Source: Hanleya hanleyi
Taxonomy: Eukaryota > Mollusca > Polyplacophora > Lepidopleurida > Hanleyidae
Direction of reading: 5' to 3'
DNA: 64,000 bases
Assembly: GCA_036873755.1 (NCBI GenBank)
Contig: JAVTVY010025416.1
Span: 1-64,000, forward strand
Shown here piece after piece: positions 22,116 through 35,507 of this stretch; position 1 is the first letter of the stretch, and each line of letters begins with the position of its first letter. Under the pieces are notes generated by a model. It searched no databases, was not told the DNA's origin, and was given only the letters and a program-made list of their open reading frames with translations. The translations under genes were made by a program, and so were the position numbers.

Positions 22116-23289
22116 CTACAAAATATAAAGAAAGCTCAAGTGAAATAGAGGTACCCCAAAATTGTCGAAAAACCGTCCATATGAAGTCTATATGTTAGTC
22201 TGAGGAACAATGTGAAGTGGCTTATCCGATCAAGCAAGACTTAAAAAAGGACCCCGATCACATTTTGCCCTGATACTCAGCCCTCGCCAGATAGGGTAAT
22301 CTAATTTGCAATTTGCATATTGTCAAGCATTTAAATACGCATCAACCAGGACGGAAAACTCCTATCCCTCACCCATTCATGTCTTTCTACATCATCTACT
22401 GTTCCATTAGATGCGCGGGGTATAAAGAGAAATTTTAAAACGTATGCCTTCGAAGAACTTGAATGTATAAACCAAGATTGAAGATTTATGTCCGGTGAGA
22501 AAACTGCATGGATAACATTTGCATGGATGGTGGTATTAATAATTTTTTTAAGTCTTGATCGTTTTTCTAATGTAGGAAACCATCATGGATTTTATTAGTT
22601 TTATTTCATGCGCATCTGGAATTGATGCTGTCATACGAAGTAGGTCATTCGAAGATTGACAGCGAAATCCTTTAATGGACGACGGCTGAATATTGAATGT
22701 CGGATCTGACGCTGGTTATTCAGGATCACTAACTTTATATTTTATTGCATTGGATAAATTGAACGATTTGGAAATTGAGAAATTCTGGTGAAAATACCTG
22801 CATGGATAACATTTACATGGATGATTGTATTAACCCAAGCCTTTTTGCCAGGATTAATGGCACGTCATTCGCTTCAACAGTGCATCAGAAAAAGTTACTT
22901 TATTGGGAGTCACAAGTGCAACAAGCGTCATATTGGCGAATCGTGACGTTTACTAGGCAGGCTGCATATTGGTGCACAATATATTTCGATCTGGTGCGTG
23001 GTTTACTAGGCGATGAAATTGGCATATGGTGTTTTAACGATATACAAGATATTTCCCGGGTTGACCATCTCCTGCCATTTTCACTCTGCTCTTGAACATC
23101 AAATTACCTCATTACATAAATGTATCTGTTTTCATAGGTTTTATAATCAATGTCTCTAACATCTTATGCACCATTCACCCGAAAGGTTCTTAATTTTACA
23201 TACAGATTGGTGGATACAATGTACAACACCTCAGTTCGATTGCATTTTCTTGTTTCTATGTTATCAATATTTGAGCTAGAATGGGGCGT
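22116..23289. other. no gene; short RT-A box and a local duplication
   Basis: Near 22675-22715 the RT-A terminal box GGACGACGGCTGAATATTGA is present with a decayed upstream part. CATGGATAACATTT and nearby bases occur twice (about 22510 and 22800). Open frames at 22775-23095 and 23150-23434 have no recognised content. Confidence 0.5.
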
Positions 23290-24410
23290 ATCATCAACAT
23301 TTATTCTTGAAGCCTTATTACTTTTCTCAGACAAAATGGAGAAAACTGAGACACGGTTGTGGAACGTGGAATGTTATTTTATGCCAGATCTGCAAATCTT
23401 TGTTCGACCAACCGACACACCATTAGCGACTTAGAAATTTACGAATTTGCTGCAAATAAATTCGACTAAATCCTTTTCGCCTATCCAAAACAGTACAACT
23501 CATTAATCGCCTTGAAATGCGCAAATCCTTACCTTTCCAAACACATACATATAGCATACCTATGTTACCCGGTATTTGCATTCGAATCGATTCAAGTCTA
23601 AGTATCGGGATTTTCTGTACCATCTAATAAGTCTTCGAGAGAGGGGAGTGGGTAATATATCGTTCAGATATACAATATCTTGCTAGATGTATTGCGAAAT
23701 GTGCATTGCTTTTTGATCGAAAGAACGTTTATCAATGGAAATGGATTTGCATTGCTTTTTCATTGAAAGAACGTTTATCAATGGAAATGAACTTTGGAAC
23801 TAAAAAAACCCATATAAATGGTCTTTCAGTTGTGGATGTCTAAGTCCATTAGAGATGACGGCTGCATATCGAATTTCGATTCTGGCGCCTTCGACCCTAA
23901 ATTTGTTCAATATTTCCTTTTATATTGAAAAAAAATCACGGATAATTAATAGGGTGCGTAACTGCTGCGCGAGAAAATGATTGTTTTATTCCCTTAGACC
24001 CGGTGGGAAATTCTTCCTAACTTGTGGTCGCGTAGCGAATTCACAATATAATTATCGATAAAATATCTGATTTAATGTAAAAACTTTCCTTACTGATCAA
24101 CTCTAAAACATTCGACGACTCATTAATCAACAGCAATTAAGTTGACCAATCCCATGCTTCCGACCATGTATATAATATAATTAATAAATGCGAATGTCCT
24201 CGTTACCTCTTACGATGATAATGTTATTAGTCATTAGTTTTGCAGCGGATACAGAGTTAACACAAATGATATTGGATGGACGATATTTTAGTGTAGTCCA
24301 TGGTACATAAATTGATATTATTGCATTGAGAGGAAATCCCATTATATATTTATACCCCACGGACTATATAATCTTGTATTCCTCGGGACGATTATTGATA
24401 TCTATTACAA
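23290..24410 (+). repeat. tandem array, unit 0 (partial)
   Basis: It matches the second half of the units that follow: the GGTTGTGGAACGTGG block, the TTAGAAATTTACGAA block, the ATTGCTTTTTCATT block with two copies of a 46-bp repeat (about 23700-23790), then GTGCGTAACTGCTGCGCGAG and ACCCCACGGACTATATAATC. It stops at TATCTATTA, where the 2.3-kb insertion begins. It resembles the end of unit 4 more than units 1-3: no LINE tail, same GAGAGAGGGGAGTGGG form. Confidence 0.85.
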
Positions 24411-26712
24411 GCAGCCAGAGGATGCTAGGTCCCCCGCCAAAATGGCAGCAATATTTATAAGCGCTGTCGGTTTCAGAAGATATTCATGAGGATGGCAACA
24501 GCTACTTCACAGGCGTAAGAAGCAGAGGGGTCTTTCCACCTTCCCAGGTTTTGAGATCAACTCCGAATGGCTGACTGAATGTTGATTGCTACTGTAAAAT
24601 ATTTTCTTTACCATGTAGCATGAAAATTATGTAACCGAAATGCAGCCCCAAGAGACAACTCATGGCATATTATCTGCAAACTAAATTTGACAAGAATATG
24701 AAGGCATCCTCAACCTATTGCCCAGAAACCAAATTTAGACTTTGCCACAAGGAGTCACCACCTGTAGGTGCAAGCAGGCAAACACAATCCCAAATGACAT
24801 CTCATGTCATGGTATCGGCATATGAACTTTGAGACTCTGAAGAGGGGTCCTCAAGTTATTGCCGGTACTAGATGCCCACCGGTGTTCATGTTATTTGGGG
24901 CGGGTCACATATGAATACAAAATTTGAGAATAATCGGATGAGCAGTTGCCAAATTATTGCCCGGAAACAAATTTTTCCACCAGGAGACGCCACCTGTAGG
25001 CAGAAGCGGGAAAAATACAATCCCAAGGAACATGGTATCGTGGGGACATCTGCATACCAAATTTGAGAAGAATCCGATGAGGGTCTTCAAGTTATTGCCC
25101 AGAAACCAGATTTAGATTTTGACACCAGGTGACACCACCTCTAGGCGCAAGTCAGTGAAATGCATTATCAAGCGACATCTTATGTCACGGTACATTCATA
25201 CAAAAGTTGAGAAGAATCCGATGGTCAGTTCTCAAGTTATTACCCGGAAACGAATTTGTGATGTTGCCACCAGGTGGCGCCACCTGTGAGTGCAAGTGAG
25301 CGAAAGGCAATCCCAAGCAACACCTCCTGGCATGGTAAATGCATGCCAAATTTGAGAAGAATCCGATGAGCCGCAACGTTTCTCATGTTATCCAGAAAGG
25401 TACATATGTAGGATATTTCAAAGAAATTCGACCAAGTGTTTCTAAGTTATCACTTGCAGCATGGAATAATGGAATGAACTCTAGTGGCGCCACCTCCGGG
25501 TGGATTTTGCTGAAATGCACCACCAACGGTGTTTTGTCGCAGGGAATGCATTTACCAAATTTCAAAGAAATCCGACAAATTGTTCGAAAGTTATCTCTCG
25601 CGAAGGATTTGATTTTGAACAAACATGAACGGACATGCATTAAAGATTGGAACAAGACCCAGTGGCACCACCTACAGGCGGATCTTGCTGAAACGTAATA
25701 CCAGCGACGTCTTGTCGCAAAGAATGCAGATGCCAAATTTCGGAGGAATCCGACAAAGCATTTAGGAGTTATCGCTTACGCAGTATTTGCACGGACATGC
25801 ACTAAATATAGGAACAAGACCCAGTGGCGCCACCTACAGGCAGATCTTGCTGAAACGTAATACCAACAGACGTCTTGTCGCAAAGAATGCAGATGCCAAA
25901 TTTCGGAGGAATCCGACAAAGCAGTTAGGAGTTATCGCTTACGAAGCATTTGCACGAACATCCACTAAAGATTGGAACAAGACCCAGTGGCGCCACCTAC
26001 AGGCGGATCTTGCTGAAACGTAATACCAACAGACGTCTTGTCGCAAAGAATGCAGATGCCAAATTTCAGAGGAATCCGACAAAGCATTTAGGAGTTATCG
26101 CTTACAAAGTATTTGCACGGACATGCACTAAAGATTGAAACAAGACCCAGTGGCGCCACCTACAGGCGGATCTTGCTGAAACGTAATACCAAGAGACGTA
26201 TTGTCGCAAAGAATGCAGATGCCAAATTTCGGAGGAATCCGACAAAGCGTTTAGAAGTTATTGCTTACGAAGTATTTGCACGGACATGTCCGTGCATGCA
26301 CGGACAAATAGAAGCAAGACCCCAGTGGCGCCACCTACAGGCGGATCTTGCTGAAACGTAATACCAAGAGACGTCTTGTCGCAAAGAATGCAGATGCCAA
26401 ATTTCGGAGGAATCCGACAAAGCATTTAGAAGTTATTGCTTACGAAGTATTTGCACGGACATGTCCGTGCATGCACGGACAAATAGAAGCAAGACCCCAG
26501 TGGCGCCACCTACAGGCGGATCTTGCTGAAACGTAATACCAAGAGACGTCTTGTCGCAAAGAATGCAGATGCCAAATTTCGGAGGAATCCGACAAAGCAT
26601 TTAAAAGTTATTGCTTACGAAGTATTTGCACGGACATGTCCGTGCATGCACGGACACATAGAAGCAAGAACCATTTTAAAGTCCCCGGCCGCGTTGCGGC
26701 GGGGGACAAAAA
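24411..26712. mobile_element. 2.3-kb insertion with 140-175-bp internal tandem repeats
   Basis: It splits array unit 0: the flanks TATCTATTA and CCGGAGGTGGG are contiguous in other units. GTCCCCCGCC (24429-24438) and GGCGGGGGAC (26698-26707) are exact inverted complements, and the right end itself can fold (26681-26707). Inside, related units change gradually. Early ones carry AAATTTGAGAAGAATCCGAT. Late ones carry CAGTGGCGCCACCTACAGG, starting at 25661, 25823, 25986, 26149, 26324 and 26499, so the spacing is 162-163 and then 175 bp. Non-autonomous by content; the internal open frames are repeat artefacts. Confidence 0.8.
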
Positions 26713-28079
26713 CCGGAGGTGGGTAGTACTCTGACTTACACGGAAGAGCTGTATCATAAATCAATTAGGTGCTTCCAGTTGTACCTCCGGTACTGAAAGC
26801 GACAGCCACATAGCGCCGGGCGACATCAAAGCATCACACACAGTAGAAATGGTTGAACATTGAGAAATAACATTCCAGCCCGGTGCTATCGACAGAATAA
26901 AATGCTGGACGGTTAATATGTTGAAGGGTCATTACTTGCAATAACTTTGATGAGATCCGGTGTTCATCTACAAACATTGACACTTGGACGTCAAAAGAAA
27001 CATGGACTTCAGAAACGTGTATTTGGGTTTTATTATATCCACATTTAACCATGAACGTGTACGTCGTTTTCCACCCTTTCTCTTCTTGATTGTCACTTCA
27101 ATGCCGAGCAAACAATTCGGCTGTTAGCCAAGTGGAGAGCAGTCCATCTAATGGGAATATACATTGAACACCGCGTTGGATGATATGAAATTCCCCGATC
27201 ATTTCGACGAGAATATTGGCATGTTGATTAATAGGAAACCACCCCATGGTGGTAAATATTAAGCTACAAGTGTCATCACAGCCGAGCTTGAGGCCCACTG
27301 GATGCAGGCGTGCCAAAATATAGCAAATATTGGTTTTCGATATGAATGTTGTCCCAAAGCCTCTTATAACGTCGTCTTTCGTCTGGATTTTTTTCTCACG
27401 GGTGTTCTAACGAGGAAGATAAGAATACTTTTTGCTGGTTGTTGAACCGTTATGCGTCTGACTCTTCTTACATCAGAACAGCCCTAATAGCATATTGATG
27501 TCCGTATGGGATTTCTACAGTTAGGGAATATCGATAACTTTTGTCGACATGCCAGCGTCCATGCAGATGTATATTCCTGATGATAAAGGAGGTATACTTG
27601 ATTAATACTTTATACTCTTGACACAGGGGATGTTATGGAATTACTAAGAAGGGGAAAGATGGATCATTTAGAAATACAGTTGCTTTTTTTATCCAAAAAA
27701 CTTCACCGCTTCGGTAAACCATGTTGCATATCCTATTTCTTCTCGACAATCATTGTTTTCTTTATTGTTATGTCTTCCGGAGGCAAGAGCACGAACTTTA
27801 ATACTGGTCAAGAATAGAACTGAACCAATTAGTATTTCCGTGTAAGTCTCGTTACGCGAAGTGACAAAATCAACAGTGATTCTCGGAACTATTGCATTAG
27901 AGATATTAAACTGTTCGTGAAATGTAATATTGTATCACTACATTCTAGAAGAAAATGATGCAATTTTCGCTGCATAGAATCAAACAGTTCAATTTCACAC
28001 TAATTATTAGTAAATAAATAAGAACGTCCTGATCAAAAAGAGTTCGCTCATGATGAACTGTATTGATGTGAACTGTATT

Positions 28080-28420
28080 GAATATCCTTCATTCTCTCAT
28101 CAAACCTGCCTCTAATAACGCAAATATCCTTCATTCTCTCATCAAACCTGCCTCTAATAACGCCAATATCCTTCATTCTCTCATCAAACCTGCCTCTAAT
28201 AACGCAAATATCCTCCATTCTCTCATCAAACCTGCCTCTAATAACGCAAATATCCTCCATTCTCTCATCAAACCTGTCTCTAATAACGCAAATATCCTTC
28301 ATTCTCTCATCAAACCTGCCTCTAATAACGCAAATATCCTTCATTCTCTCATCAAACCTGCCTCTAATAACGCAAATATCCTTCATTCTCTCATCAAACC
28401 TGCCTCTAATAACGCAAATG
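28080..28420. repeat. 42-bp minisatellite, 8 copies
   Basis: The unit begins ATATCCTTCATTCTCTCATC and ends AATAACGCAA. Since 42 is divisible by 3, one frame on each strand stays open. Copies differ at single positions (CTTC/CTCC; GCCTCT/GTCTCT). Confidence 0.95.
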
Positions 28421-29676
28421 ATCTAGTTATTATGTGTATGTTCAGAGATATAGGGAAACGTATTCTACATGGTATGGACGCATGCACGGCGGAACTATGC
28501 ACGAGGATGGACAGTATGAGATTGTTCATGATGTTTCGATATGAGAAAGTCACTAAATTGTCCTTGTATGCTGAGAGTTTGAGAGAAACTGTGATACGAA
28601 TTTTCATTCGTGTACAGATAATTACCCTGAACATGCCGGATATTCAGGCAGATTGAACAGCTTCCACTTCATGGCAAAAACGGAAACGCCATTGCTGTTC
28701 AATGTCTATAATAACTGGTTGAGTGTTCCAAAATGGGTTTTTTTATGAATAATAGGACAACATGTTGGTCAAATATCCTACCATATCTATAGACAGAGCC
28801 GAATGAATGCCTGTGGAATGCAGTATAGTTTTAACGCGAATATTGGGGTCTGATTCGATTGCTCACTCAATCACTTCTGGCATATTATGAACGGATCATT
28901 TTCAAAAAATAAATTCTTACTGATTTTCTGACGGGGTACACGAGGAGAGGCCTTCTATCTTGTCAACTCGTTATGCCTATGTGAGTTTATGCACCGCAAC
29001 ACCTCTAATATCATATTGGTCTTTTTTTCAAAAACAAATATCAATAACTTTTTTGTCAGCTTTCCATCGCCATGCTCAAGTACTATTCTAATCAATTACA
29101 GATGAACTACCTATGAACACTTCAAACTGTTGACACAACTCTGGTTGTGGAAATACACAGAGGATAAAAAGGATCTTAGAGGACATTTGCCAATCGACCT
29201 CTGTTAAGGTAACTGTTGATTTTCGATATACATTGTATGATTTTCGTCGCTAATCCCGCCCTATTATTGGCAACAATAAATTATATGTTCGCTGAATGCA
29301 TAGAAAATATTCGTGGAACAGGATTATAGAAAATCTCATTGTACATTAATATCTCAAGCTTGAGGCACGGTTGTGGAATGTGGGCTGTTTCTAATAAATA
29401 AGCCAGCTCCGCAAACCTTTGCTCGGCCAACCTACACACCATTGTCGACTTAGAAATTTACGAAATTGCTTCAACTAAATCTATAACGAGTTTATCCAAA
29501 ACAGTAAACTCGTTAATCACCTTGAATTGCACAAATCCATACCTTTCCAAACACATGCCTATAGGATATCTATGTTACCCAGTGTTTGCATTCTAATCGA
29601 TTAGAGACTAAGGTAGTATCTGGATTTTCGATACCCTCTTAGTCTTCCGTAAAAGGACAGCGGGTAATATGCCGAG

Positions 29677-29780
29677 AGAGAGAGAGAATTAAGGTTTAAT
29701 GTCGCGTTCAGCAATATTTCAGCTATATAGCGACGATCAAACAAAATTCTAAGTACTGAAGTCACTAACTATACCGTTCA
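29677..29780 (-). mobile_element. LINE 3' tail, in array unit 1
   Basis: GAGAGAGAGAGAATTAAGG, TTTAATGTCGCGTTCAGCAA and ATAGCGACGATCAAAC: the reverse of the LINE terminus. The same insertion, at the same site, is present in units 2 and 3 and absent from units 0 and 4. Confidence 0.85.
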
Positions 29781-31887
29781 TCTGTATAATATCTTGCTGG
29801 ATATATTGCGAAATGTGTATTGCTTTTTCATTTCAAGAACGTTTATCAATGGAAATGGACTCTGGAACTAAAAACAATCATAAAAATGGTCTTTCAGTTG
29901 TGGATGTCTAAGTCCATTAGAGCTGACGGCTGCATATCGAATTTCGGTTCTGGCGCCTTCGATCCTAAATTTGTTCAATATTTCCTTTTGTATCGAAAAA
30001 AATCACGGATAATTAATAGGGTGCGTAACTGCTGCGCGAGAAAATGATTGTTTTATTCCCTTAGACCCGGTGGGAAATTCTTCCTAACTTGTGGTCCCGT
30101 AGCGAATTCACAAGATAATTATCGATAAAATATGCTACGTGTATAGTCAACATGATCTGATTTAATGTATAAACTGTCTTTACTGATCAACTCTAAAACA
30201 TTCGATGACTCATTAATCAACAGCAATTAAGTTGACCAATCCCATGCTTCCGACCATGTATATAATATCATTAATAAATGCGAATGTCCTCGTTACCTCT
30301 TACGATGATAATGTTATTAGCCATTAGTGTTGCAGCAGATACAGAGTTAACACAAATGATATTGGATGGACGATATTTCAGTGTAGTCCATGGTACATAA
30401 GTTGATAGTATTGCATTAAGAGGAAATCCCATTATATATTTATACCCCACGGACTATATAATCTTGTATTCCTCCGGACGATTATTGATATCTACTAAAG
30501 ACGGAGGTGGGTACTACTCTGACTTACATGGAAGAGCTGTATCATAAATCAATTAGGTGCTTCCAGTTGTACCTCCGGTACTGAAAGCGACAGCCACATA
30601 GCGCCGGACGACATCAAAGCATCACACATAGTAGAAATGGTTGAACATTGAGAAATAATATCCCAGCACGGTGCTATCGACAGAATAAAATGCTGGACGG
30701 TCAATATGTTGAAGAGTCATTACTTGCAATAACTTTGATGAGATCCGGTGTTCATCTACAAACATTGACACTTGGACGTCAAAAGAAACATGGACTTCAG
30801 AAACGTGTATTTGGGTTTTATTATACCCACATTTAACCATGAACGTGTACGTCGTTTTCCACCCTTTCTCTTCTTGATTGTCACTTCAATGCCGAGCAAA
30901 CAATTCGGCTGTCAGCCAAGTGGAGAGCAGTCCATCTAATGGGAATATACATTGACCATCACGTCTCTGTCTGTAACACCGCGTTGGATGATATGAAATT
31001 CCCCTATCATTTCGACGAGAATATTGGCATGTTGACTAATAGGAAACCACTCCATGGTGGTAAATATTAAGCTACAAGTGCCATCACAGCCGAGCTTGAG
31101 GCCCACTGGATGCAGCGTGGCAAAATATAGCAAATATTGGTTTTCGATATGAATGTTGTCCCAAAGCCTCTTATAACGTCATCTTTCGTCTGGATTCTTT
31201 TCTCACGGGTGTTCTAACGAGGAAGATAAGAATACTTGTTGCTGGTTGTTGAACCGTTATGCGTCTGACTCTTCTTACATCAGAACAGCCCTAATAGCAT
31301 ATTGATGTCCGTATGGGATTTCTACAGTTAGGGAATATCGATAACTTTTGTCGACATGCCAGCGTCCATGCAGATGTATATTCCTGATGATAAAGGAGGT
31401 ATACTTGATTAATACTTTATACTCTTGACACAGGGGATGTTATGGAATTACTAAGAAGGGGAAAGATGGATCATTTAGAAATAAAGTTGCTTTTTTTATC
31501 CAAAAAACTTCACCGCTTCGGTAAACCATGTTGCATATCCTATTTCTTCTCGACAATCATTGTTTTCTTTATTGTTATGTCTTCCGGAGGCAAGAGCACG
31601 AACTTTAATACTGGTCAAGAATAGAACTGAACCAATTAGTATTTCCGTGTAAGTCTCGTTACGCGAAGTAACACAATCAACAGTGATTCTCGGAACTATT
31701 GCATTAGAGATATTAAACTGTTCGTGAAATGTAATATTGTATCACTACATTCTAGAAGAAAATGATGCACTTTTCGCTGCATAGCATCAAACAGTTCAAT
31801 TTCACACTAACTATTAGTAAATAAATATGAACGTCCTGATCAAAAAGAGTTCGCTCATGATGAACTGTATTGATGTGAACTGTATTG

Positions 31888-32060
31888 AATATCCTTCATT
31901 CTCTCATCAAACCTGCCTCTAATAACGCAAATATCCTTCATTCTCTCATCAAACCTGCCTCTAATAACGCAAATATCCTTCATTCTCTCATCAAACCTGC
32001 CTCTAATAACGCAAATATCCTTCATTCTCTCATCAAACCTGCCTCTAATAACGCAAATGA
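31888..32060. repeat. 42-bp minisatellite, 4 copies
   Basis: Same unit as at 28080-28420, with four copies at the same place in the array unit. Confidence 0.95.
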
Positions 32061-33319
32061 TCTAGTTATTATGTGTATGTTCAGAGATATAGGGAAACGT
32101 ATTCTACATGGTATGGACGCATGCACGGCGGAACTATGCACGAGGATGGACAGTATGAGATTGTTCATGATGTTTCGATATGAGAAAGTCACTAAATTGT
32201 CCTTGTACGCTGAGAGTTTGAGAGAAACTGTGATACGAATTTTCATTCGTGTACAGATAATTACCCTGAACATGCCGGATATTCAGGCAGATTGAACAGC
32301 TTCCACTTCATGGCAAAAACGGAAACGCCATTGCTGTTCAATGTCTATAATAACTGGTTGAGTGTTCCAAAATGTTTTTTTTTATGAATAATAGGACAAC
32401 ATGTTGGTCAAATATCCTACCATATCTATAGACAGCCGAATGAATGCCTGTGGAATGCAGTATAGTTTTAACGCGAATATTGGGGTCTGATTCGATTGCT
32501 CACTCAATCACTTCTGGCATATTATGAACGGATCATTTTCAAAAAATAAATTCTTACTGATTTTCTGACGGGGTACATGAGGAGAGGCCTTCTATCTTGT
32601 CAACTGGTTATGCCTATGTGGGTTTATGCACCGCAACACCTCTAATATCATATTGGTCTTTTTTTCAAAAACAAATATCAATAACTTTTTTGTCAGCTTT
32701 CCATCGCCATGCTCAAGTACTATTCTAATCAATTACAGATGAACTACCTATGAACACTTCAAACTGTTGACACAACTCTGGTTGTGGAAATACACAGAGG
32801 ATAAAACGGATCTTAGAGGACATTTGCCAATCGACCTCTGTTAAGGTAACTGTTGATTTTCGATGTACATTGTATGATTTTCGTCGCTAATCCCGCCCTA
32901 TTATTGGCAACAATAAATTATATGTTCGCTGAATGTATAGAAAATATTCGTGGAACAGGATTATAGAAAATCTCATTGTACATTAATATCTCAAGCTTGA
33001 GGCACGGTTGTGGAGTGTGGGCTGTTTCTAATAAATATGCCAGCTCCGCAAACCTTTACTCGGCCAACCCACACACCATTGTCGACTTAGAAATTTACGA
33101 AATTGCTTCAACTAAATTCGACTAAATCTATAACGAGTTTATCCAAAACAGTAAACTCGTTAATCACCTTGAATTGCACAAATCCATACCTTTCCAAACA
33201 CATACCTATAGGCTATCTATGTTACCCGGTGTTTGCATTCTAATCGATTAGAGACTAAGGTAGTATCTGGATTTTCGATACCCTCTTAGTCTTCCGTAAA
33301 AGGGCAGCGGGTAATATAC

Positions 33320-33425
33320 CGAGAGTGAGAGAATTAAGGTTTAATGTCGCGTTCAGCAATATTTCAGCTATATAGCGACGATCAAACAAAATTCTAAGTA
33401 CTCAAGTCACTAACTATACCGTTCA
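33320..33425 (-). mobile_element. LINE 3' tail, in array unit 2
   Basis: Same insertion site and sequence as in unit 1, with a shorter GA microsatellite (GAGAGTGAGAG). Confidence 0.85.
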
Positions 33426-35507
33426 TCTGTATAATATCTTGCTGGATATATTGCGAAATGTGTATTGCTTTTTCATTTCAAGGACGTTTATCAATGGAAA
33501 TGGACTTTGGAACTAAAAACAATCATAAAAATGGTCTTTCAGTTGTGGATGTCTAAGTCCATTAGAGATGACGGCTGCATATCGAATTTCGGTTCTGGCG
33601 CCTTCGATCCTAAATTTGTTCAATATTTCCTTTTGTATCGAAAAAAATCACGGATAATTAATAGGGTGCGTAACTGCTGCGCGAGAAAATGATTGTTTTA
33701 TTCCCTTAGACCCGGTGGGAGATTCTTCCTAACTTGTGGTCCCGTAGCGAATTCACAAGATAATTATCGATAAAATATGCTACGTGTATAGTCAACATGA
33801 TCTGATTTAATGTATAAACTGTCTTTACTGATCAACTCTAAAACATTCGATGACTCATTAATCAACAGCAATTAAGTTGACCAATCCCATGCTTCCGACC
33901 ATGTATATAATATCATTAATAAATGCGAATGTCCTCGTTACCTCTTACGATGATAATGTTATTATAGCCATTAGTTTTGCAGCGGATACAGAGTTAACAC
34001 AAATGATATTGGATGGACGATATTTCAGTGTAGTCCATGGTACATAAGTTGATATTATTGCATTAAGAGGAAATCCCATTATATATTTATACCCCACGGA
34101 CTATATAATCTTGTATTCCTCCGGACGATTATTGATATCTATTAAAGCCGGAGGTGGGTAGTACTCTGACTTACACGGAAGAGCTGTATCATAAATCAAT
34201 TAGGTGCTTCCAGTTGTGCCTCCGGTACTGAAAGCGACAGCCACAGCCACATAGCGCCGGACGACATCAAAGCATCACACATAGTAGAAATGGCTGAACT
34301 TTGAGAAATATTAGCCCAGCACGGTGCTACGACAGAATAAAATGCTGGACGGTCAATATGTTGACGAGTCATTACTTGCAATAACTTTGATGAGATCCGG
34401 TGTTCATCTACACACATTGACACTTGGACGTCAAAAGAAACATGAACTTCAGAAACGTGTATTTGGGTTTTATTATACCCACATTTGGATAAACTGTGTA
34501 GCATAAGCATGAACGTGTACGTCGTTTTCCACCCTTTCTCCTCTTGATTGTCACTTCAATGCCGAGCAAACAATTCGGCTGTCCGCCAAATGGAGAGCAG
34601 TCCATCTAATGGGAATATACATTGACCATCACTGCTCTGTCTGTAACACCGCGATGGATGATATGAAATTCCCCTATCATTTCGACGAGAATATTGGCAT
34701 GTTGATTAATAGGAAACTACTCCATGGTGGTAAATATTAAGCTACAAGTGCCATCACAGCCAAGTTTGATGCCCACTGGATGCAACGTGGCAAACTATAG
34801 CAAATATTGGTTTTCGATATGAATGTTGGCCCAAAGCCTCTTATAACGTCGTCTTTCGTCTGTATTTTTTCCTCACGGGAAGATAAGAATACTTTTTGCT
34901 GGTTGTTGAACCGTTATGCGTCCGACTCTTCTTGCATCAGAACAGCCCTAATAGCATATTGATGTCCATTTTTCCCGTGTGAGGTTTCTACAGTTAGGGA
35001 ATATCGATCACTTTTGTCGACATGCCAGCGCCGTGCAGATGTATATTCCTGGTGATAAAGGAGGTAGCCTTGATTAATACTTTATACTCTTGACACAGGG
35101 GATGTTATGGAATTACTAAGAAGAGAAAAGATGGATCATTTAGAAATACCGTTGCTTTTTTTAGAATAATCGAAAAACTTTCGCCGCTTCGGTAAACCAT
35201 GTTGCATATCCTATTTCTTCTCGACAATCATTGCTTGTTTCTGTTCTTTTTTTTCATTGTTATGTCTTCCGAAGGCAAGAACGCGAACTTTAATATTGGG
35301 CAAGCATAGAACTGAATGGATTAGAATTTCCGTGTAAGTCTCGTTACGCGATGTGACAAAATCAACAGTGATTCTCGGCACTATTGCATTGGAGATATTA
35401 AACTGTTCGGGAAATGTAATATTGTATCACTACATTCTAGAAGAACATGATGAAATTGTCGCGGCATAGCATCAAACAGTTCAATTTCACACTAATTATT
35501 AGTAAAC

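Larger units (their letters stand above)
26713..30500 (+). repeat. tandem array, unit 1
   Basis: About 3.8 kb from CCGGAGGTGGG to the next such block. Order: an inverted pair CCGGAGGT/ACCTCCGG, the GTGTTCATCTACA block, TATCGATAACTTTTGTCGAC, a TTGACACAGGGGATGTTATG block, ACGTCCTGATCAAAAAGAG, a 42-bp minisatellite (8 copies), and a 74-codon open stretch at 28433-28656. The second module then begins near 28660 and repeats several of these themes in diverged form (CCTCTAATATCATATTGG, ATCAATAACTTTTTTGTC). A LINE tail sits at 29677-29780. No recognised gene. Confidence 0.9.
30501..34147 (+). repeat. tandem array, unit 2
   Basis: About 3.65 kb. Nearly identical to unit 1 throughout; the main difference is 4 instead of 8 minisatellite copies, and one CTATCG deletion-scale change. 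Its 3' neighbour unit 3 follows without a gap. Confidence 0.92.

Noticed and set aside
25780..26730. Plus-strand frames reading NTNRRLVAKNADAKF repeatedly
   Set aside because: They follow the 163/175-bp repeat period and stop within each copy; no evidence of a gene.
26834..27052. A minus-strand frame shared by all array units (SKCGYNKTQIHVSEV)
   Set aside because: Both strands are open here and the units are too similar for conservation to mean much; the ends of the frame differ in every unit.
27635..27817. A 60-codon frame with a hydrophobic segment (small membrane protein)
   Set aside because: Open only in units 1 and 2; broken in the other units, with no sign of constraint.
28080..28420. 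Regular repeats that might suggest a CRISPR array
   Set aside because: The repeats are directly adjacent with no unique spacers, and the sequence is a eukaryotic nuclear genome.
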